A DNA stretch of 64,000 nucleotides from Algoriphagus formosus. GTDB taxonomy: Bacteria > Bacteroidota > Bacteroidia > Cytophagales > Cyclobacteriaceae. Made by a program: the position numbers and the translations under genes. Positions 46,772 to 55,595 of this stretch are shown here, in pieces (the stretch's first letter is position 1; every line of letters starts with the position of its first letter). Below the pieces are notes generated by a model that ran no database searches, had not been told where the DNA came from, and worked only from the letters and a program-made list of their open reading frames with translations. The stretch lies in NCBI RefSeq assembly GCF_002807035.1, contig NZ_NIUC01000001.1, forward strand, positions 1,116,001 through 1,180,000. Direction: 5' to 3'.

Positions 46772-47839
46772 ATGAAAACATCGCGATTGCTTGTATTGGC
46801 CTTGGTTTGGAGCTTTTGGAGCTGTCAGGATGAGAATCTGCTTCCCGAATCTCCCGTGGAAGTAGTACCGGAGACCTTCATTCCCGAATTGTCTTCCAGC
46901 CTTCAGGTGGGAGATTTTCCTCAGCCTGAACGCAATCCCCTATCCAAGGAAGGTGTGAAGCTGGGCAAAAGACTCTTCTTCGACCCCAAGCTTTCCGCCA
47001 ACGGCAAGATCTCTTGTGCATCCTGTCACCTGCCCTCCAAGGCATTTACCGATGGGGTGGCCTTGAGCAAAAAAGGCGTGTCCGGCAATGCCTTGCACCG
47101 GCACTCTTCCCCACTTTTCAATTTGGCTTGGCATACCACCGGCCTGTTTTGGGATGGCGGAGCCAATGACCTGGAGTCCCTGAATTTCGGCCCGCTTACC
47201 CATCCTGATGAAATGGCAGCAGACCTGGAGGAAATTGTAGCCTATCTGATTCAGGACAAAACCTACCCAGAGCTCTTTGCCCAAGCTTTTCCAAAAAATC
47301 CCATCCAAAGCGCAACCATCTCCCGTGCCCTTTCCCAATACACGCGGACATTGATTTCCCAGACCTCAAAGTATGATGATTGGAAAAGAGGCGAGGCTAC
47401 CTTGAATTCATTGGAACTGCAAGGCTATCAGCTCTACCAGAACCATTGCTCAAGCTGTCATCAAGAAGGTCTATTTACCGATTTGGATTATCACAACAAT
47501 GGCCTGGACTTGATTTACCCTGACCCTCCTGCTTTGGAAGGACTCTTTCTTGGTCGGTTCAGAATCAGCTTTGATTCTCTGGATTTGGGTGCTTACAAAA
47601 CTCCCAGCCTTCGGAATGTCACACTCACTGCTCCTTACATGCACGATGGGCGATTTGAGAGTTTGGAGGAGGTTTTGGATCACTATCAGTCCGGAATTCA
47701 AGTCAATTATTCATTAGCTCCTCAACTCAAAGAAGGAATCAATTTATCCCCAGATGAACGAAAGGCGCTTTTATCTTTTCTCAAAACCCTACAGGATGAT
47801 GCCTTTGTCCTGTCCCATATTCAAGATTCAGAAAAATGA
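46772..47839 (+). CDS. Diheme c-type peroxidase lipoprotein, MauG/MbnH-like (copy 2)
   Basis: A 355-residue lipoprotein (FWSC, Cys18) with heme sites CASCH (82-86) and CSSCH (226-230). It is a diverged paralogue of the 44793-45911 protein with the same landmarks: NLAWHTTGLFWDGGANDLESL, YKTPSLRNVTLTAPYMHDGRFESLEEVLDHY. It is shorter around the second heme, and the HNNGLD segment is followed by a different loop. ATG 46772 gives the signal peptide; the frame is open upstream into the hairpin leader. Its stop overlaps the beta-barrel start (ATGA). It may modify or recycle the MbnP-like protein together with copy 1. Confidence 0.9.
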   Translation: MKTSRLLVLALVWSFWSCQDENLLPESPVEVVPETFIPELSSSLQVGDFPQPERNPLSKEGVKLGKRLFFDPKLSANGKISCASCHLPSKAFTDGVALSKKGVSGNALHRHSSPLFNLAWHTTGLFWDGGANDLESLNFGPLTHPDEMAADLEEIVAYLIQDKTYPELFAQAFPKNPIQSATISRALSQYTRTLISQTSKYDDWKRGEATLNSLELQGYQLYQNHCSSCHQEGLFTDLDYHNNGLDLIYPDPPALEGLFLGRFRISFDSLDLGAYKTPSLRNVTLTAPYMHDGRFESLEEVLDHYQSGIQVNYSLAPQLKEGINLSPDERKALLSFLKTLQDDAFVLSHIQDSEK

Positions 47840-48867
47840 AAAAAATAGTCTTCCTAATTCTCTTTTCGCTAGCCTTTTCCAACCGAGGAATGGCCTGCGA
47901 TAGTTGTAATTTCTTCGAATACAGCCTTTTGGAAAACAAAAGTTACTTTGGTCTTTTCTATCGGTTCCGCGGGTTTGACGATTACAAATCCTACTCTAGC
48001 TCTACTACTTCGCAAATCAGGAATTTCCCCGCTCAGCTCAGCACCAATCTAAGGCCTTGGGACGGGCCTTCAGTTATGCACGAACCGGAAGGAAATGGAC
48101 TCTTTGTCCAAAAAACCAAGCAAGATTTTGAAACCTATCAAACAATAGAAGCTCGAGGGAATTTCACGCTGGACAACAAATGGAATTTTACTTTTCTTCT
48201 GCCTTACGAGTTTAATAGAGTCTACTATGAAAAATACCTGGACCTGCCAAATCCTACACGGGACACCACCCTGTACGTGCAGGGCTGGGGAGACCTGACT
48301 GTGACTGCAGAATATATTCACCTTATCTACAATACCAAGTCCCGGCACACCTTGCGACCCGGCTTGGCCCTGACATTACCGACCGGGCAGGCTTTGGTAA
48401 CTTCGAACAATGAAAATCAGGATCTATTTGATCCGATCATTCAGCCCGGAAAAGGTGCTTTTTCCTTTACCCCGCGATTGAATTATCAATGGTTTCTCGA
48501 CAATCAGGGAGTCAATGTAGGGCTCAGCTACCAATGGAGCACTGAAGGAGAGCAGACTTACGAGTTTGGAAACAGCTTCAATGCCTATGCGCTGTATTTT
48601 CGCCAGTTTGAACTGAAAAGCGGACTTCTACTCGTACCCAATGCCGGATTTTACTACGAGCGATCTGAAATGGACCTGTATCAGGGAGAGCTTCAGGAAC
48701 TGACCGGTGGAAAGGTTGGCTTTGCCCAGCTTGGCTTGGATATCAATTGGGTACAGACCACTTTTTCCGTATTGGTTCAGAGTCCGGTTTTTCAAACTCT
48801 AAACGGAAATCAGATTCAAAATCAAAACCGATTCAGCGTGGGAATAATCCGAAGCTTTAAGCTATGA
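47836..48867 (+). CDS. Outer-membrane beta-barrel protein of the peroxidase/MbnP cluster
   Basis: A 343-residue protein with a signal peptide, then a mature N-terminus CDSCNFF holding a CxxC, then alternating aromatic strands to the terminal IIRSFKL, as expected for an outer-membrane barrel of the transporter-like (MetA-pathway phenol-degradation) type. The CxxC just after the cleavage site (MACDSC) could bind metal or heme. It overlaps copy 2 of the peroxidase by 4 bp and ends the cluster. A role as outer-membrane channel or receptor for metal is inferred from context. Confidence 0.8.
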   Translation: MKKIVFLILFSLAFSNRGMACDSCNFFEYSLLENKSYFGLFYRFRGFDDYKSYSSSTTSQIRNFPAQLSTNLRPWDGPSVMHEPEGNGLFVQKTKQDFETYQTIEARGNFTLDNKWNFTFLLPYEFNRVYYEKYLDLPNPTRDTTLYVQGWGDLTVTAEYIHLIYNTKSRHTLRPGLALTLPTGQALVTSNNENQDLFDPIIQPGKGAFSFTPRLNYQWFLDNQGVNVGLSYQWSTEGEQTYEFGNSFNAYALYFRQFELKSGLLLVPNAGFYYERSEMDLYQGELQELTGGKVGFAQLGLDINWVQTTFSVLVQSPVFQTLNGNQIQNQNRFSVGIIRSFKL

Positions 48868-48883
48868 TAAGATAACTTGTCTA

Positions 48884-48928
48884 GGTGAGAAATATCACTG
48901 TTTTTAGCTGAGGATATAGCGAATTTTC
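48884..48928 (+). promoter_or_regulatory. Crp/Fnr-type operator and degenerate -7 element of the DUF2202 gene
   Basis: GGTGA (48884-48888), six bases, then TCACT (48895-48899) repeats the core seen upstream of cyd. A degenerate -7 (GAATTTTC, 48921-48928) lies with its centre 33 bp downstream of the operator centre. Confidence 0.55.
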
Positions 48929-48950
48929 ATACACCTTAAAAAAAGAGGAA

Positions 48951-49562
48951 ATGAAAAAGCTACTCTACGCCCTTGGTTTTTTGATCCTGCCAATTGTAGG
49001 ATGCCAAGAAGAAATAAATCCTGCCGTAAAAACAAGTCTTTCTGAAGCCGAATTATCTGATCTTCTCTTTACTCGGGAGGAAGAAAAACTGGCCCACGAT
49101 GTATATACTTATGCATTTGAAAAGTATGGAGTATCGATATTCCAAAATATATCCAGAAGCGAAACCCAGCATACCAATTCTGTCCTCCAAGTGATGGAAT
49201 CTTATCAGCTATCAGACCCTTTGGATGGAAGCATCTCACTTGGAGAGTTCACCGATCCCACACTTCAAAACCTTTATTCTGAGCTTACATCCAAAGTTGA
49301 TATTTCATTGGAAGAGGCTACTAAAGTCGGACTTTTGATAGAGGATATGGATATTTTGGACCTGCAACTTGCTATTGCATCTACTCAAAAGCCAGAGTTG
49401 ATTCAACTCTACGAAAAGCTCAAATGTGGTTCAGAAAATCATATGCGAGCCTTCTATAATCAAGCCAATTCTCTAGGGGTAACCTATAATCCCAGCTATA
49501 TCAGCATAGAAGAATTTGATCGCATTGTAAACTCCAGCAACACCACTTGTCAACCCAACTAA
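48951..49562 (+). CDS. DUF2202 ferritin-like lipoprotein
   Basis: A 203-residue lipoprotein (IVGC, Cys18) with a DUF2202 four-helix domain. The metal-ligand helices show TREEEKLAHDVY, SRSETQHTNSV and CGSENHMRAFYN, the Glu/His pattern of a diiron or ferritin-like site. Such proteins are thought to bind iron or handle reactive oxygen. It lies 3 bp before a cytochrome c gene, and a Crp/Fnr-type site lies upstream, tying it to the cyd/peroxidase region. Confidence 0.87.
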   Translation: MKKLLYALGFLILPIVGCQEEINPAVKTSLSEAELSDLLFTREEEKLAHDVYTYAFEKYGVSIFQNISRSETQHTNSVLQVMESYQLSDPLDGSISLGEFTDPTLQNLYSELTSKVDISLEEATKVGLLIEDMDILDLQLAIASTQKPELIQLYEKLKCGSENHMRAFYNQANSLGVTYNPSYISIEEFDRIVNSSNTTCQPN

Positions 49563-49565
49563 TTT

Positions 49566-50033
49566 ATGATCTCTATACTATTTCTTCTACAATTACTGGT
49601 CAACTCTCCAGAAGTACCAGCCAAAGATTTAGAGTTCACCAGCTCTCCTATTGACATTCGAGAAGAATTAATATCGGATGAAGGCTTGGTTTTACTTCAA
49701 AAACACTGTTACGCCTGCCATAATCCCAAGTCAAAATCTCATGATGAAATAATAGCTCCTCCACTTTGGGGAATGAAAAAACATTACTTAGAAGCTTATC
49801 CAGAAAAGGCTGAATTCGAAAAAGCTATGATGAATTTCATTCAAAATCCAACTGAGGAGAAGGCACTTATGAAGGGACCAATCAAGCGTTTCGGATTGAT
49901 GCCAAAACCCGCAGTGTCCAATGAAGATCTACAAAAAATAGTAAGCTACATCTACGCTAATGAAATCGAAAATCCCGCATGGCACATAGAAAAAGACAAT
50001 CAGAAAAAAAATAAATCAGGCGGCTTGAGGTGA
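49566..50033 (+). CDS. Monoheme c-type cytochrome
   Basis: A 155-residue exported protein with one heme c site, CYACH (48-52), and a candidate Met ligand in RFGLMPKP, as in small electron-carrier cytochromes. The N-terminal hydrophobic stretch is short (about 12 residues) and would be an unusual signal peptide, so it may be a signal anchor. The C-terminus is Lys-rich. It follows the DUF2202 gene by 3 bp; its stop codon lies inside the next Crp/Fnr-type operator. It may donate electrons to the diheme peroxidases. Confidence 0.85.
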   Translation: MISILFLLQLLVNSPEVPAKDLEFTSSPIDIREELISDEGLVLLQKHCYACHNPKSKSHDEIIAPPLWGMKKHYLEAYPEKAEFEKAMMNFIQNPTEEKALMKGPIKRFGLMPKPAVSNEDLQKIVSYIYANEIENPAWHIEKDNQKKNKSGGLR

Positions 50034-50073
50034 CCAAGGTCACGTCCTGAGCGGAAGGAGTGAGTTAGATTTG
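50029..50073 (+). promoter_or_regulatory. Crp/Fnr-type operator and -7 element of the peroxiredoxin gene
   Basis: GGTGA (50029-50033), CCAAGG, then TCACG (50040-50044) forms the core. The exact -7 element TAGATTTG (50066-50073) lies with its centre 33 bp downstream. The left half-site overlaps the stop codon of the cytochrome c gene. Confidence 0.65.
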
Positions 50074-50102
50074 TTCTATCAAATAACAAAAACGATTTAA
50101 TA

Positions 50103-50762
50103 ATGGATACAGAAAATCAAATTCCAACTATGCCAAGAATAGGAGATTTAGCTCCTGATTTTGAAGCGATGACCACTACCGGAAAAATGAAGTTTTCCGA
50201 ATATATCAAAGACAGCTGGACCATTCTATTCTCTCACCCAGCGGATTTTACGCCGGTTTGTACTACTGAAATGAGTGGATTTGCATTGGACCAAAAATTC
50301 TTTGATGAGCATCAGACCAAATTGGTGGGATTGAGTATTGATTCCATCCACGCCCACATTGCTTGGGTGAATAATGTAAAAAAGAATACTGGCGTCCTTT
50401 TCGAGTTTCCGATCATCGCAGATATCGACATGAGTGTTTCGAAGCTATACGGTATGCTTCAGCCTGGTGAGAGCGAGACTGCGGCAGTTCGTGCAGTCTT
50501 CTTTATCGATCCTGCCGGAAAGATCAGGTTGATCATGTACTATCCACTCAATGTGGGAAGAAATATGGATGAGATCAAAAGAGCATTGATTGCTTTGCAA
50601 ACGGCCGACAAGCATAAAGTGGCGCTTCCATTGAACTGGACCCCTGGAGAAAAAGCAATCGTCCCTCCACCAAAGACTGTAGCTGAAATGCAAGAGCGAG
50701 AAGCAAGTGACTATGAAATGGTAGATTTTTATTTAGCTAAGAAAGATCTGCCAAAAGACTAA
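50103..50762 (+). CDS. 1-Cys peroxiredoxin (Prx6 type)
   Basis: A 219-residue cytosolic peroxiredoxin. The peroxidatic Cys53 lies in HPADFTPVCTTEM, and no other cysteine is present, so it is a true 1-Cys enzyme. The C-terminal extension after about residue 165 (LNWTPGEKAIVPPPKT) is typical of the Prx6 group. It reduces H2O2 and organic peroxides. A Crp/Fnr-like site at the class II position suggests control by the regulator encoded at 40906-41544. A terminator follows. Confidence 0.95.
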   Translation: MDTENQIPTMPRIGDLAPDFEAMTTTGKMKFSEYIKDSWTILFSHPADFTPVCTTEMSGFALDQKFFDEHQTKLVGLSIDSIHAHIAWVNNVKKNTGVLFEFPIIADIDMSVSKLYGMLQPGESETAAVRAVFFIDPAGKIRLIMYYPLNVGRNMDEIKRALIALQTADKHKVALPLNWTPGEKAIVPPPKTVAEMQEREASDYEMVDFYLAKKDLPKD

Positions 50763-50794
50763 GATTTTTTGGATTAAAGGGTTAATTGATGATA

Positions 50795-50827
50795 AAACCT
50801 CTCTGAGCTTTCGGAGAGGTTTTTTTG
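50795..50827 (+). terminator. Intrinsic terminator after the peroxiredoxin gene
   Basis: AAACCTCTC pairs with GGAGAGGTTT and is followed by a run of T, about 35 bp past the stop. Confidence 0.88.
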
Positions 50828-51147
50828 GTTTTGGGAATTAATAGCTTCAGAAATTAAAATAATATTCATAGTATGTTTATAAACCTATATTTATTATTTC
50901 TACAAAATATTTTAAAAAATGAGTAGAATTTTAAACCAGTATTTATAAATCAAACAAAATAAAATACAATATCTAGTAAAAAAGAAAGCCTGTTTCTAAA
51001 AACAGGCTTCTTTCATGGGTCTATTGTTGATTAAGTAAAACCAAATAAACTTCGGCGATTGGGCAATAAGATTAAATTTTGAATCACCAAAATTTCTTAA
51101 ACATACAAAAATTGCTGACAAATAACCAAATACAGGAGAAAATATAA
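50828..51147. other. 320-bp gap with a minus-strand terminator
   Basis: The gap between peroxiredoxin and the convergent AraC gene is AT-rich. At 50986-51009 AAGCCTGTT and AACAGGCTT pair around a 6-base loop; on the minus strand a T-rich run follows, so it is the likely terminator of the AraC transcript. Nothing else was seen. Confidence 0.6.
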
Positions 51148-52065
51148 TCACTGTTTTTGAAAAGATTTCGGAGTGGCACCGTATTCTTGCTTAAATGCTC
51201 GAATGAAATACCCGATAGAATTGAATCCAGACATGACTGCTACTTCTTTTACCTGAAATCCCCCAATCTGTAAATAGTATCGTGCTAGCTTGAGCCTTTC
51301 AGAAAGGATGAATTCCACTGGGGTCTGTCCAAGTTCTTGCTTAAAGGTTCGTACAAAGTGTGCTTTACTCATACAGGCTTGGGAAGCCAATTGCTCCAGC
51401 GTGAGATTTTCTCTAATATTTTTTTTGATAAAATCCACGACATGTGCTAGCCTGTTTCCAGATGAAAGCTCCTTGTAAGTCTTTTGAAGCATTTCACGGG
51501 CTTGCGTTTGATTTAATCGAATCAAAAGCTCTTTGAGCGCAAGGGAGGCGATTAAATCCTTTTCTTTTGATCGCTCTTTTACTCCAATTTTGATGAAACG
51601 ATTGATTATTTCAGAGAGATCTTGCGTATTAATCAAATGGAAATAGCTCAGGTCCAAGCCCCATTCTTGAGACAACACCTTATCCGGCAAACGCTCATTC
51701 AGCATATTGAAGGTGTTTTCTATCATCTCCTTGGAGATTGATAAAGCAATACACTGGGTAGGATTATCCCATTGTGCTTCCGGAAAATCAATCTTCATCA
51801 CTTCATTGGGAGGAACTATCACAGACTCCCCTGGCAAGTAATCAAATCCAGGCCGGTCAAATAAATGCATAACCTTCTTGCCTTTCAGCATGGTAGTCAA
51901 GACCAAATCCCCAAAAACAAGATTGACATCAGAAGCTTCCTGATGCGTTTCAAAAATATTTAGCTCGCAGCTGTCGAGTGTATAGGTAGTTCGATTTTCA
52001 ACCAGGGTCTTTAGATCTCTTGGATTTCTCCAAGGGACACCGGCAATGAAGTTATTTTGGGACAT
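51148..52065 (-). CDS. AraC-family transcriptional regulator of the aldehyde dehydrogenase module
   Basis: A 305-residue AraC-family protein. The N-terminal half is a sensing domain with no known ligand. Two helix-turn-helix units lie at about 205-300 (LEQLASQACMSKAHFVRTFKQELG; VKEVAVMSGFNSIGYFIRAFKQEYG), with the classic LGQTPVEFILSERLKLA between. It is divergent from the aldehyde dehydrogenase, 176 bp apart, and probably regulates it; direct GTGCA repeats lie between them. Confidence 0.92.
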   Translation of the reverse strand: MSQNNFIAGVPWRNPRDLKTLVENRTTYTLDSCELNIFETHQEASDVNLVFGDLVLTTMLKGKKVMHLFDRPGFDYLPGESVIVPPNEVMKIDFPEAQWDNPTQCIALSISKEMIENTFNMLNERLPDKVLSQEWGLDLSYFHLINTQDLSEIINRFIKIGVKERSKEKDLIASLALKELLIRLNQTQAREMLQKTYKELSSGNRLAHVVDFIKKNIRENLTLEQLASQACMSKAHFVRTFKQELGQTPVEFILSERLKLARYYLQIGGFQVKEVAVMSGFNSIGYFIRAFKQEYGATPKSFQKQ

Positions 52066-52157
52066 TCGGTAATTTTCTAATAATCAATAAATTAAAAAAA
52101 AATATTAACTTATAATAACAAATGAAATTTCTTTTTTATTTCAAAATATCAATATAA

Positions 52158-52182
52158 GTGCATGATGTGATCATTCTGTGCA
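52158..52182. promoter_or_regulatory. Direct repeats GTGCA with 20-bp period (possible AraC operator)
   Basis: GTGCA at 52158-52162 recurs at 52178-52182, two helical turns apart, as AraC dimers often bind. Between them lies a palindrome, ATGAT-GTG-ATCAT (52162-52174). The site is 60-84 bp before the aldehyde dehydrogenase start. Confidence 0.35.
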
Positions 52183-52241
52183 ATTTTTTATTTTGAATAA
52201 ATAAGAATTTTGAGAATAAACCAAAAATAACCTTTTAACAA

Positions 52242-53768
52242 ATGGAAAATCTGACATTATCACAGGCTCAGCCTGTAGAAAGACCTCAACTGAAAGAAAA
52301 ATACGACCACTTCATAGGAGGCAAGTGGGTAGCTCCGAGCTCAGGAGAATATTTCGAGAATATTTCTCCAATAGATGGAAAGCCGATTGCAAAAGCAGCC
52401 CGAGGAAATAAGCAGGATATAGACATGGCTCTCGATGCAGCGCACGCAGCATTTCCCTCTTGGTCCAAAACCTCCCCTACTGAGCGATCAAGAATCCTAA
52501 ACAAGATCGCTGACGTCATCGAGGAAAATCTCGAAATGCTAGCAAGAATCGAAACCATGGACAATGGTAAGGCACTACGAGAAACAAGAGCTGCCGATCT
52601 TCCACTTTGTGTGGATCACTTCAGATATTTTGCCGGGGTCATCCGTGCTGATGAAAGTACTATCTCAGAACATGATGAGCATACTGTAAGCATCGCCCTT
52701 CATGAGCCACTTGGTGTAGTAGGACAAATCATTCCTTGGAACTTCCCGCTTCTGATGGCTACCTGGAAAATCGCACCGGCACTAGCTGCAGGCTGCTGCA
52801 CTGTGGTAAAGCCAGCTGAGCAAACTCCAACAAGCATCATGGTATTGATGGAATTGATCGGAGACATTTTACCTGCAGGTGTCCTAAACGTAGTTTCTGG
52901 ATTTGGACCGGAAGCTGGAAAGCCATTAGCGACTTCTCCAAGAGTAGCTAAAGTAGCCTTCACCGGAGAGACCACCACGGGTAGACTGATCATGCAATAT
53001 GCTTCTGAAAACCTTATTCCAGTCACCATGGAACTGGGAGGAAAATCTCCAAATATCTTCATGAAGTCAATCGCAGATGCCGATGATGATTTCTTTGACA
53101 AGTGTGTGGAAGGTGCTGTGATGTTTGCGCTCAACCAAGGTGAAGTTTGTACCTGTCCTTCTCGAATTTTGGTTCATGAAGACATCTATGACGTATTCAT
53201 GGAGCGAGTCATTGCTCGGACCAAGGCTATCAAAATGGGACATCCTTTGGCCGAAGACACCATGATGGGTGCTCAGGCTTCCAACGATCAGTATGAAAAA
53301 ATTCTTTCTTATATCGAAATCGGGAAACAAGAAGGAGCATCAGTCCTCACTGGAGGCGCCAAAGCAGGATTGAATTCCGGTTTGGAAACTGGCTATTACA
53401 TTCAACCAACTATCCTAAAGGGACACAACAAGATGCGTGTCTTCCAAGAGGAAATATTTGGGCCGGTCACTTGTGTGACTACGTTCAAAACTACCGAAGA
53501 GGCAATTGAAATCGCCAATGACACCATGTACGGACTAGGTGCAGGCCTTTGGTCTAGAGATGCTCATGAGCTTTATCAAGTACCGCGTGCCATCAAGGCT
53601 GGACGAGTTTGGGTCAATTGCTACCACGCCTATCCAGCGCATGCGCCGTTTGGAGGGTACAAAAAATCAGGATTTGGACGTGAAAACCATGCGATGATGC
53701 TCAATCATTATCGCCAGACCAAAAACATGTTGATCTCCTACAGCAAGCAGAAATTAGGATTCTTCTAG
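52242..53768 (+). CDS. NAD-dependent aldehyde dehydrogenase (AldA/ExaC type)
   Basis: A 508-residue ALDH. The catalytic Cys303 lies in [11 protein letters not shown], a motif of the acetaldehyde dehydrogenase (ExaC/AcoD) group, and the general-base glutamate lies in [10 protein letters not shown]. It oxidises acetaldehyde or similar aldehydes to acids. ALDHs with this motif commonly sit beside a DUF779 gene, as here. It ends in a strong terminator before DUF779, so the two genes may be expressed at different levels. Confidence 0.94.
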   Translation: MENLTLSQAQPVERPQLKEKYDHFIGGKWVAPSSGEYFENISPIDGKPIAKAARGNKQDIDMALDAAHAAFPSWSKTSPTERSRILNKIADVIEENLEMLARIETMDNGKALRETRAADLPLCVDHFRYFAGVIRADESTISEHDEHTVSIALHEPLGVVGQIIPWNFPLLMATWKIAPALAAGCCTVVKPAEQTPTSIMVLMELIGDILPAGVLNVVSGFGPEAGKPLATSPRVAKVAFTGETTTGRLIMQYASENLIPVTMELGGKSPNIFMKSIADADDDFFDKCVEGAVMFALNQGEVCTCPSRILVHEDIYDVFMERVIARTKAIKMGHPLAEDTMMGAQASNDQYEKILSYIEIGKQEGASVLTGGAKAGLNSGLETGYYIQPTILKGHNKMRVFQEEIFGPVTCVTTFKTTEEAIEIANDTMYGLGAGLWSRDAHELYQVPRAIKAGRVWVNCYHAYPAHAPFGGYKKSGFGRENHAMMLNHYRQTKNMLISYSKQKLGFF

Positions 53769-53790
53769 AATTAACGATTTCTATGATTCA

Positions 53791-53820
53791 AAGGCGGGGA
53801 GAACTTTTCCCCGCCTTTAT
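53791..53820 (+). terminator. Intrinsic terminator after the aldehyde dehydrogenase
   Basis: AAAGGCGGGGA pairs with TCCCCGCCTTT around a short loop. Only a few T follow, so readthrough into DUF779 is possible. Confidence 0.8.
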
Positions 53821-53847
53821 TTGCTTTAAACCTAAACCCAAAAAACC

Positions 53848-54249
53848 ATGCCTCAAACCAAAAGAATCTTGATCACTGATGCGGCGAAAGAAACCATCGA
53901 TACCCTACGAAAGCGATTTGGTAACGAATTGATGTTTCACCAAAGCGGAGGTTGCTGTGATGGCTCTTCTCCCATGTGCTTCGAAAAGGGAGATTTTAAG
54001 GTAGGCTCTCAAGATGTTTGGATGGGGAAAGTCTATGGATGTGACTTTTTTATGTCAGCCGATCAGTTTGAGTACTGGAAACACACCCAATTAACTTTAG
54101 ACATTACTCCAGGTCGAGGCAGTAGCTTCTCGATCGAAATTCCCATGGGAATCCGATTCATCATTCGATCCAGGATATTCACCATGGAAGAGCTTGAAAA
54201 CCTGGAACCTATCCTAACCGGAGAAGAGTATTTGGAACAGGAAGCTTGA
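53848..54249 (+). CDS. DUF779 domain protein
   Basis: A 133-residue protein matching DUF779: the N-terminal KRILITDAAKETIDTL, the QSGGCCDGSSPMCF cysteine-rich block, then LDITPGRGSSFSIE and GIRFIIRSRIF. Function is unknown, but the family is regularly found next to ExaC/AcoD-type aldehyde dehydrogenases and may help that enzyme. The conserved Cys-Cys could bind metal. It follows the ALDH terminator by 27 bp. Confidence 0.9.
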   Translation: MPQTKRILITDAAKETIDTLRKRFGNELMFHQSGGCCDGSSPMCFEKGDFKVGSQDVWMGKVYGCDFFMSADQFEYWKHTQLTLDITPGRGSSFSIEIPMGIRFIIRSRIFTMEELENLEPILTGEEYLEQEA

Positions 54250-54429
54250 TAAGCCTGTATGGTTTCAGACCTCTAAGGCTCTCCATGAAATACGATTCTC
54301 TCAGAAACTCGAACAAAGCTCTTTTTTCTAAATTTCCTGATTCCATCCATTTGGAAAGGAAACTTTGCTTAGCAGCCTCATTTCTAAATACTCATTCTTT
54401 TACTATCTTAATCAGAATTTACCCAGCTT

Positions 54430-55593
54430 ATGAAGAAAATTCTGATTTTCCTTTTATCCCTATTTTTGATCTATCTGATCGGGATCAACACCGTGCCTTC
54501 TTACATCGAAGCGCAGAGAAATCCAGTAAAAATCCCTGGTCCTTATGTCGTCTCAGCAGAAGCTCAAGAGCTATATGACCGACTGGATTTTATCGCTGAT
54601 CTTCATTGTGATGCATTGCTTTGGGGAAGAGACCTGACCAAGCGAGGAGATCGAGGTCATGTAGACTTCCCTCGAATGCGGGAAGGAAATGTGGCTTTTG
54701 AGATGTTTACAATCGTATCTAAATCTCCGGCTGGGCAAAACATGCAGGAAAATAGTGCCGACGCTTTTGACAATATTACCCCGCTTACCATTGCAAAAGG
54801 TGAAAGCCCATCGAACTGGTTTAGTCTGATCAATCGCACCCTTTCCCAGGCTCAGGCCTTGGATGGCTTTATTTCCAAAGAAGGTGAAAATGCCATCCTG
54901 ATTAAGACAAAGGCTGACTTTGAGAAACTTCTACAAATGCGCGAATCCAACCCAAAAGTAATTGGTGGTATGCTCGGAATCGAAGGCGGACATGCCTTGG
55001 AGGGTAATCTCGAAAATATTGATGCCGTGTACGAAGCAGGAATCCGGATGATTGGACCTACGCACTTTTTTGACAATGAATTGGGGGGTTCGGCTCATGG
55101 AGAAAGCGGAGAAGGTCTCTCAGACTTTGGAAAAGCTGCCGTCAAGCGAATGAATGAATTGGGTATCTTCATTGACCTTGCCCATTCATCCCCTGCAATT
55201 GTCGAAGATGTGCTTAATCTAAGTAATGAACCTGTGATTGTTTCCCATACGGGAGTCAGGGGGGTATTGGACTCCCAGCGAAACCTTAGCGATGAGCAAA
55301 TTCAAAGAATTGCAAAAAATGGAGGAATCATCGGGATTGCTTTTTTTGATATGGCAGTCGGCACTCCAGAGATCCCCAACATTATCGCCTCTATCAAACA
55401 CGTGCGGGATTTGGTAGGAATTGAGTATGTGGCCTTAGGTTCTGATTACGATGGCTCGGTTGCTGTTCCATTTGATATTACAGGATTACCGCTGATCGTG
55501 GAAGGACTTCTAGAGGCAGGATTTTCCGAATCTGAAATACGGGCTGTAATGGGGGAGAATGTCAAGCAGTTTCTCTTAAAAAATCTCCGCTAA
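54430..55593 (+). CDS. Membrane dipeptidase (M19 renal dipeptidase family)
   Basis: A 387-residue zinc dipeptidase, exported or anchored by the N-terminal helix (about 3-20). The metal ligands are His59-x-Asp61 (DLHCD), the Glu in GIEGGHALEG and the histidines in IDLAHSS and VSHTGVR, the full M19 set. It cuts dipeptides, including D-amino-acid or beta-lactam-like ones, in the periplasm. The VIT1-like gene begins 2 bp after it, so they are probably cotranscribed. The 180 bp before it hold no gene. Confidence 0.93.
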   Translation: MKKILIFLLSLFLIYLIGINTVPSYIEAQRNPVKIPGPYVVSAEAQELYDRLDFIADLHCDALLWGRDLTKRGDRGHVDFPRMREGNVAFEMFTIVSKSPAGQNMQENSADAFDNITPLTIAKGESPSNWFSLINRTLSQAQALDGFISKEGENAILIKTKADFEKLLQMRESNPKVIGGMLGIEGGHALEGNLENIDAVYEAGIRMIGPTHFFDNELGGSAHGESGEGLSDFGKAAVKRMNELGIFIDLAHSSPAIVEDVLNLSNEPVIVSHTGVRGVLDSQRNLSDEQIQRIAKNGGIIGIAFFDMAVGTPEIPNIIASIKHVRDLVGIEYVALGSDYDGSVAVPFDITGLPLIVEGLLEAGFSESEIRAVMGENVKQFLLKNLR

Positions 55594-55595
55594 TC

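Noticed and set aside
51010-51147. A possible small RNA or gene between the minus-strand terminator and the AraC stop
   Set aside because: Only AT-rich sequence with no hairpin or coding frame was visible; it is best read as the 3' untranslated region of the AraC transcript.
54246-54578. A plus-strand frame of 110 codons between DUF779 and the dipeptidase
   Set aside because: It overlaps the start of the well-supported dipeptidase in another frame and encodes no recognisable domain.
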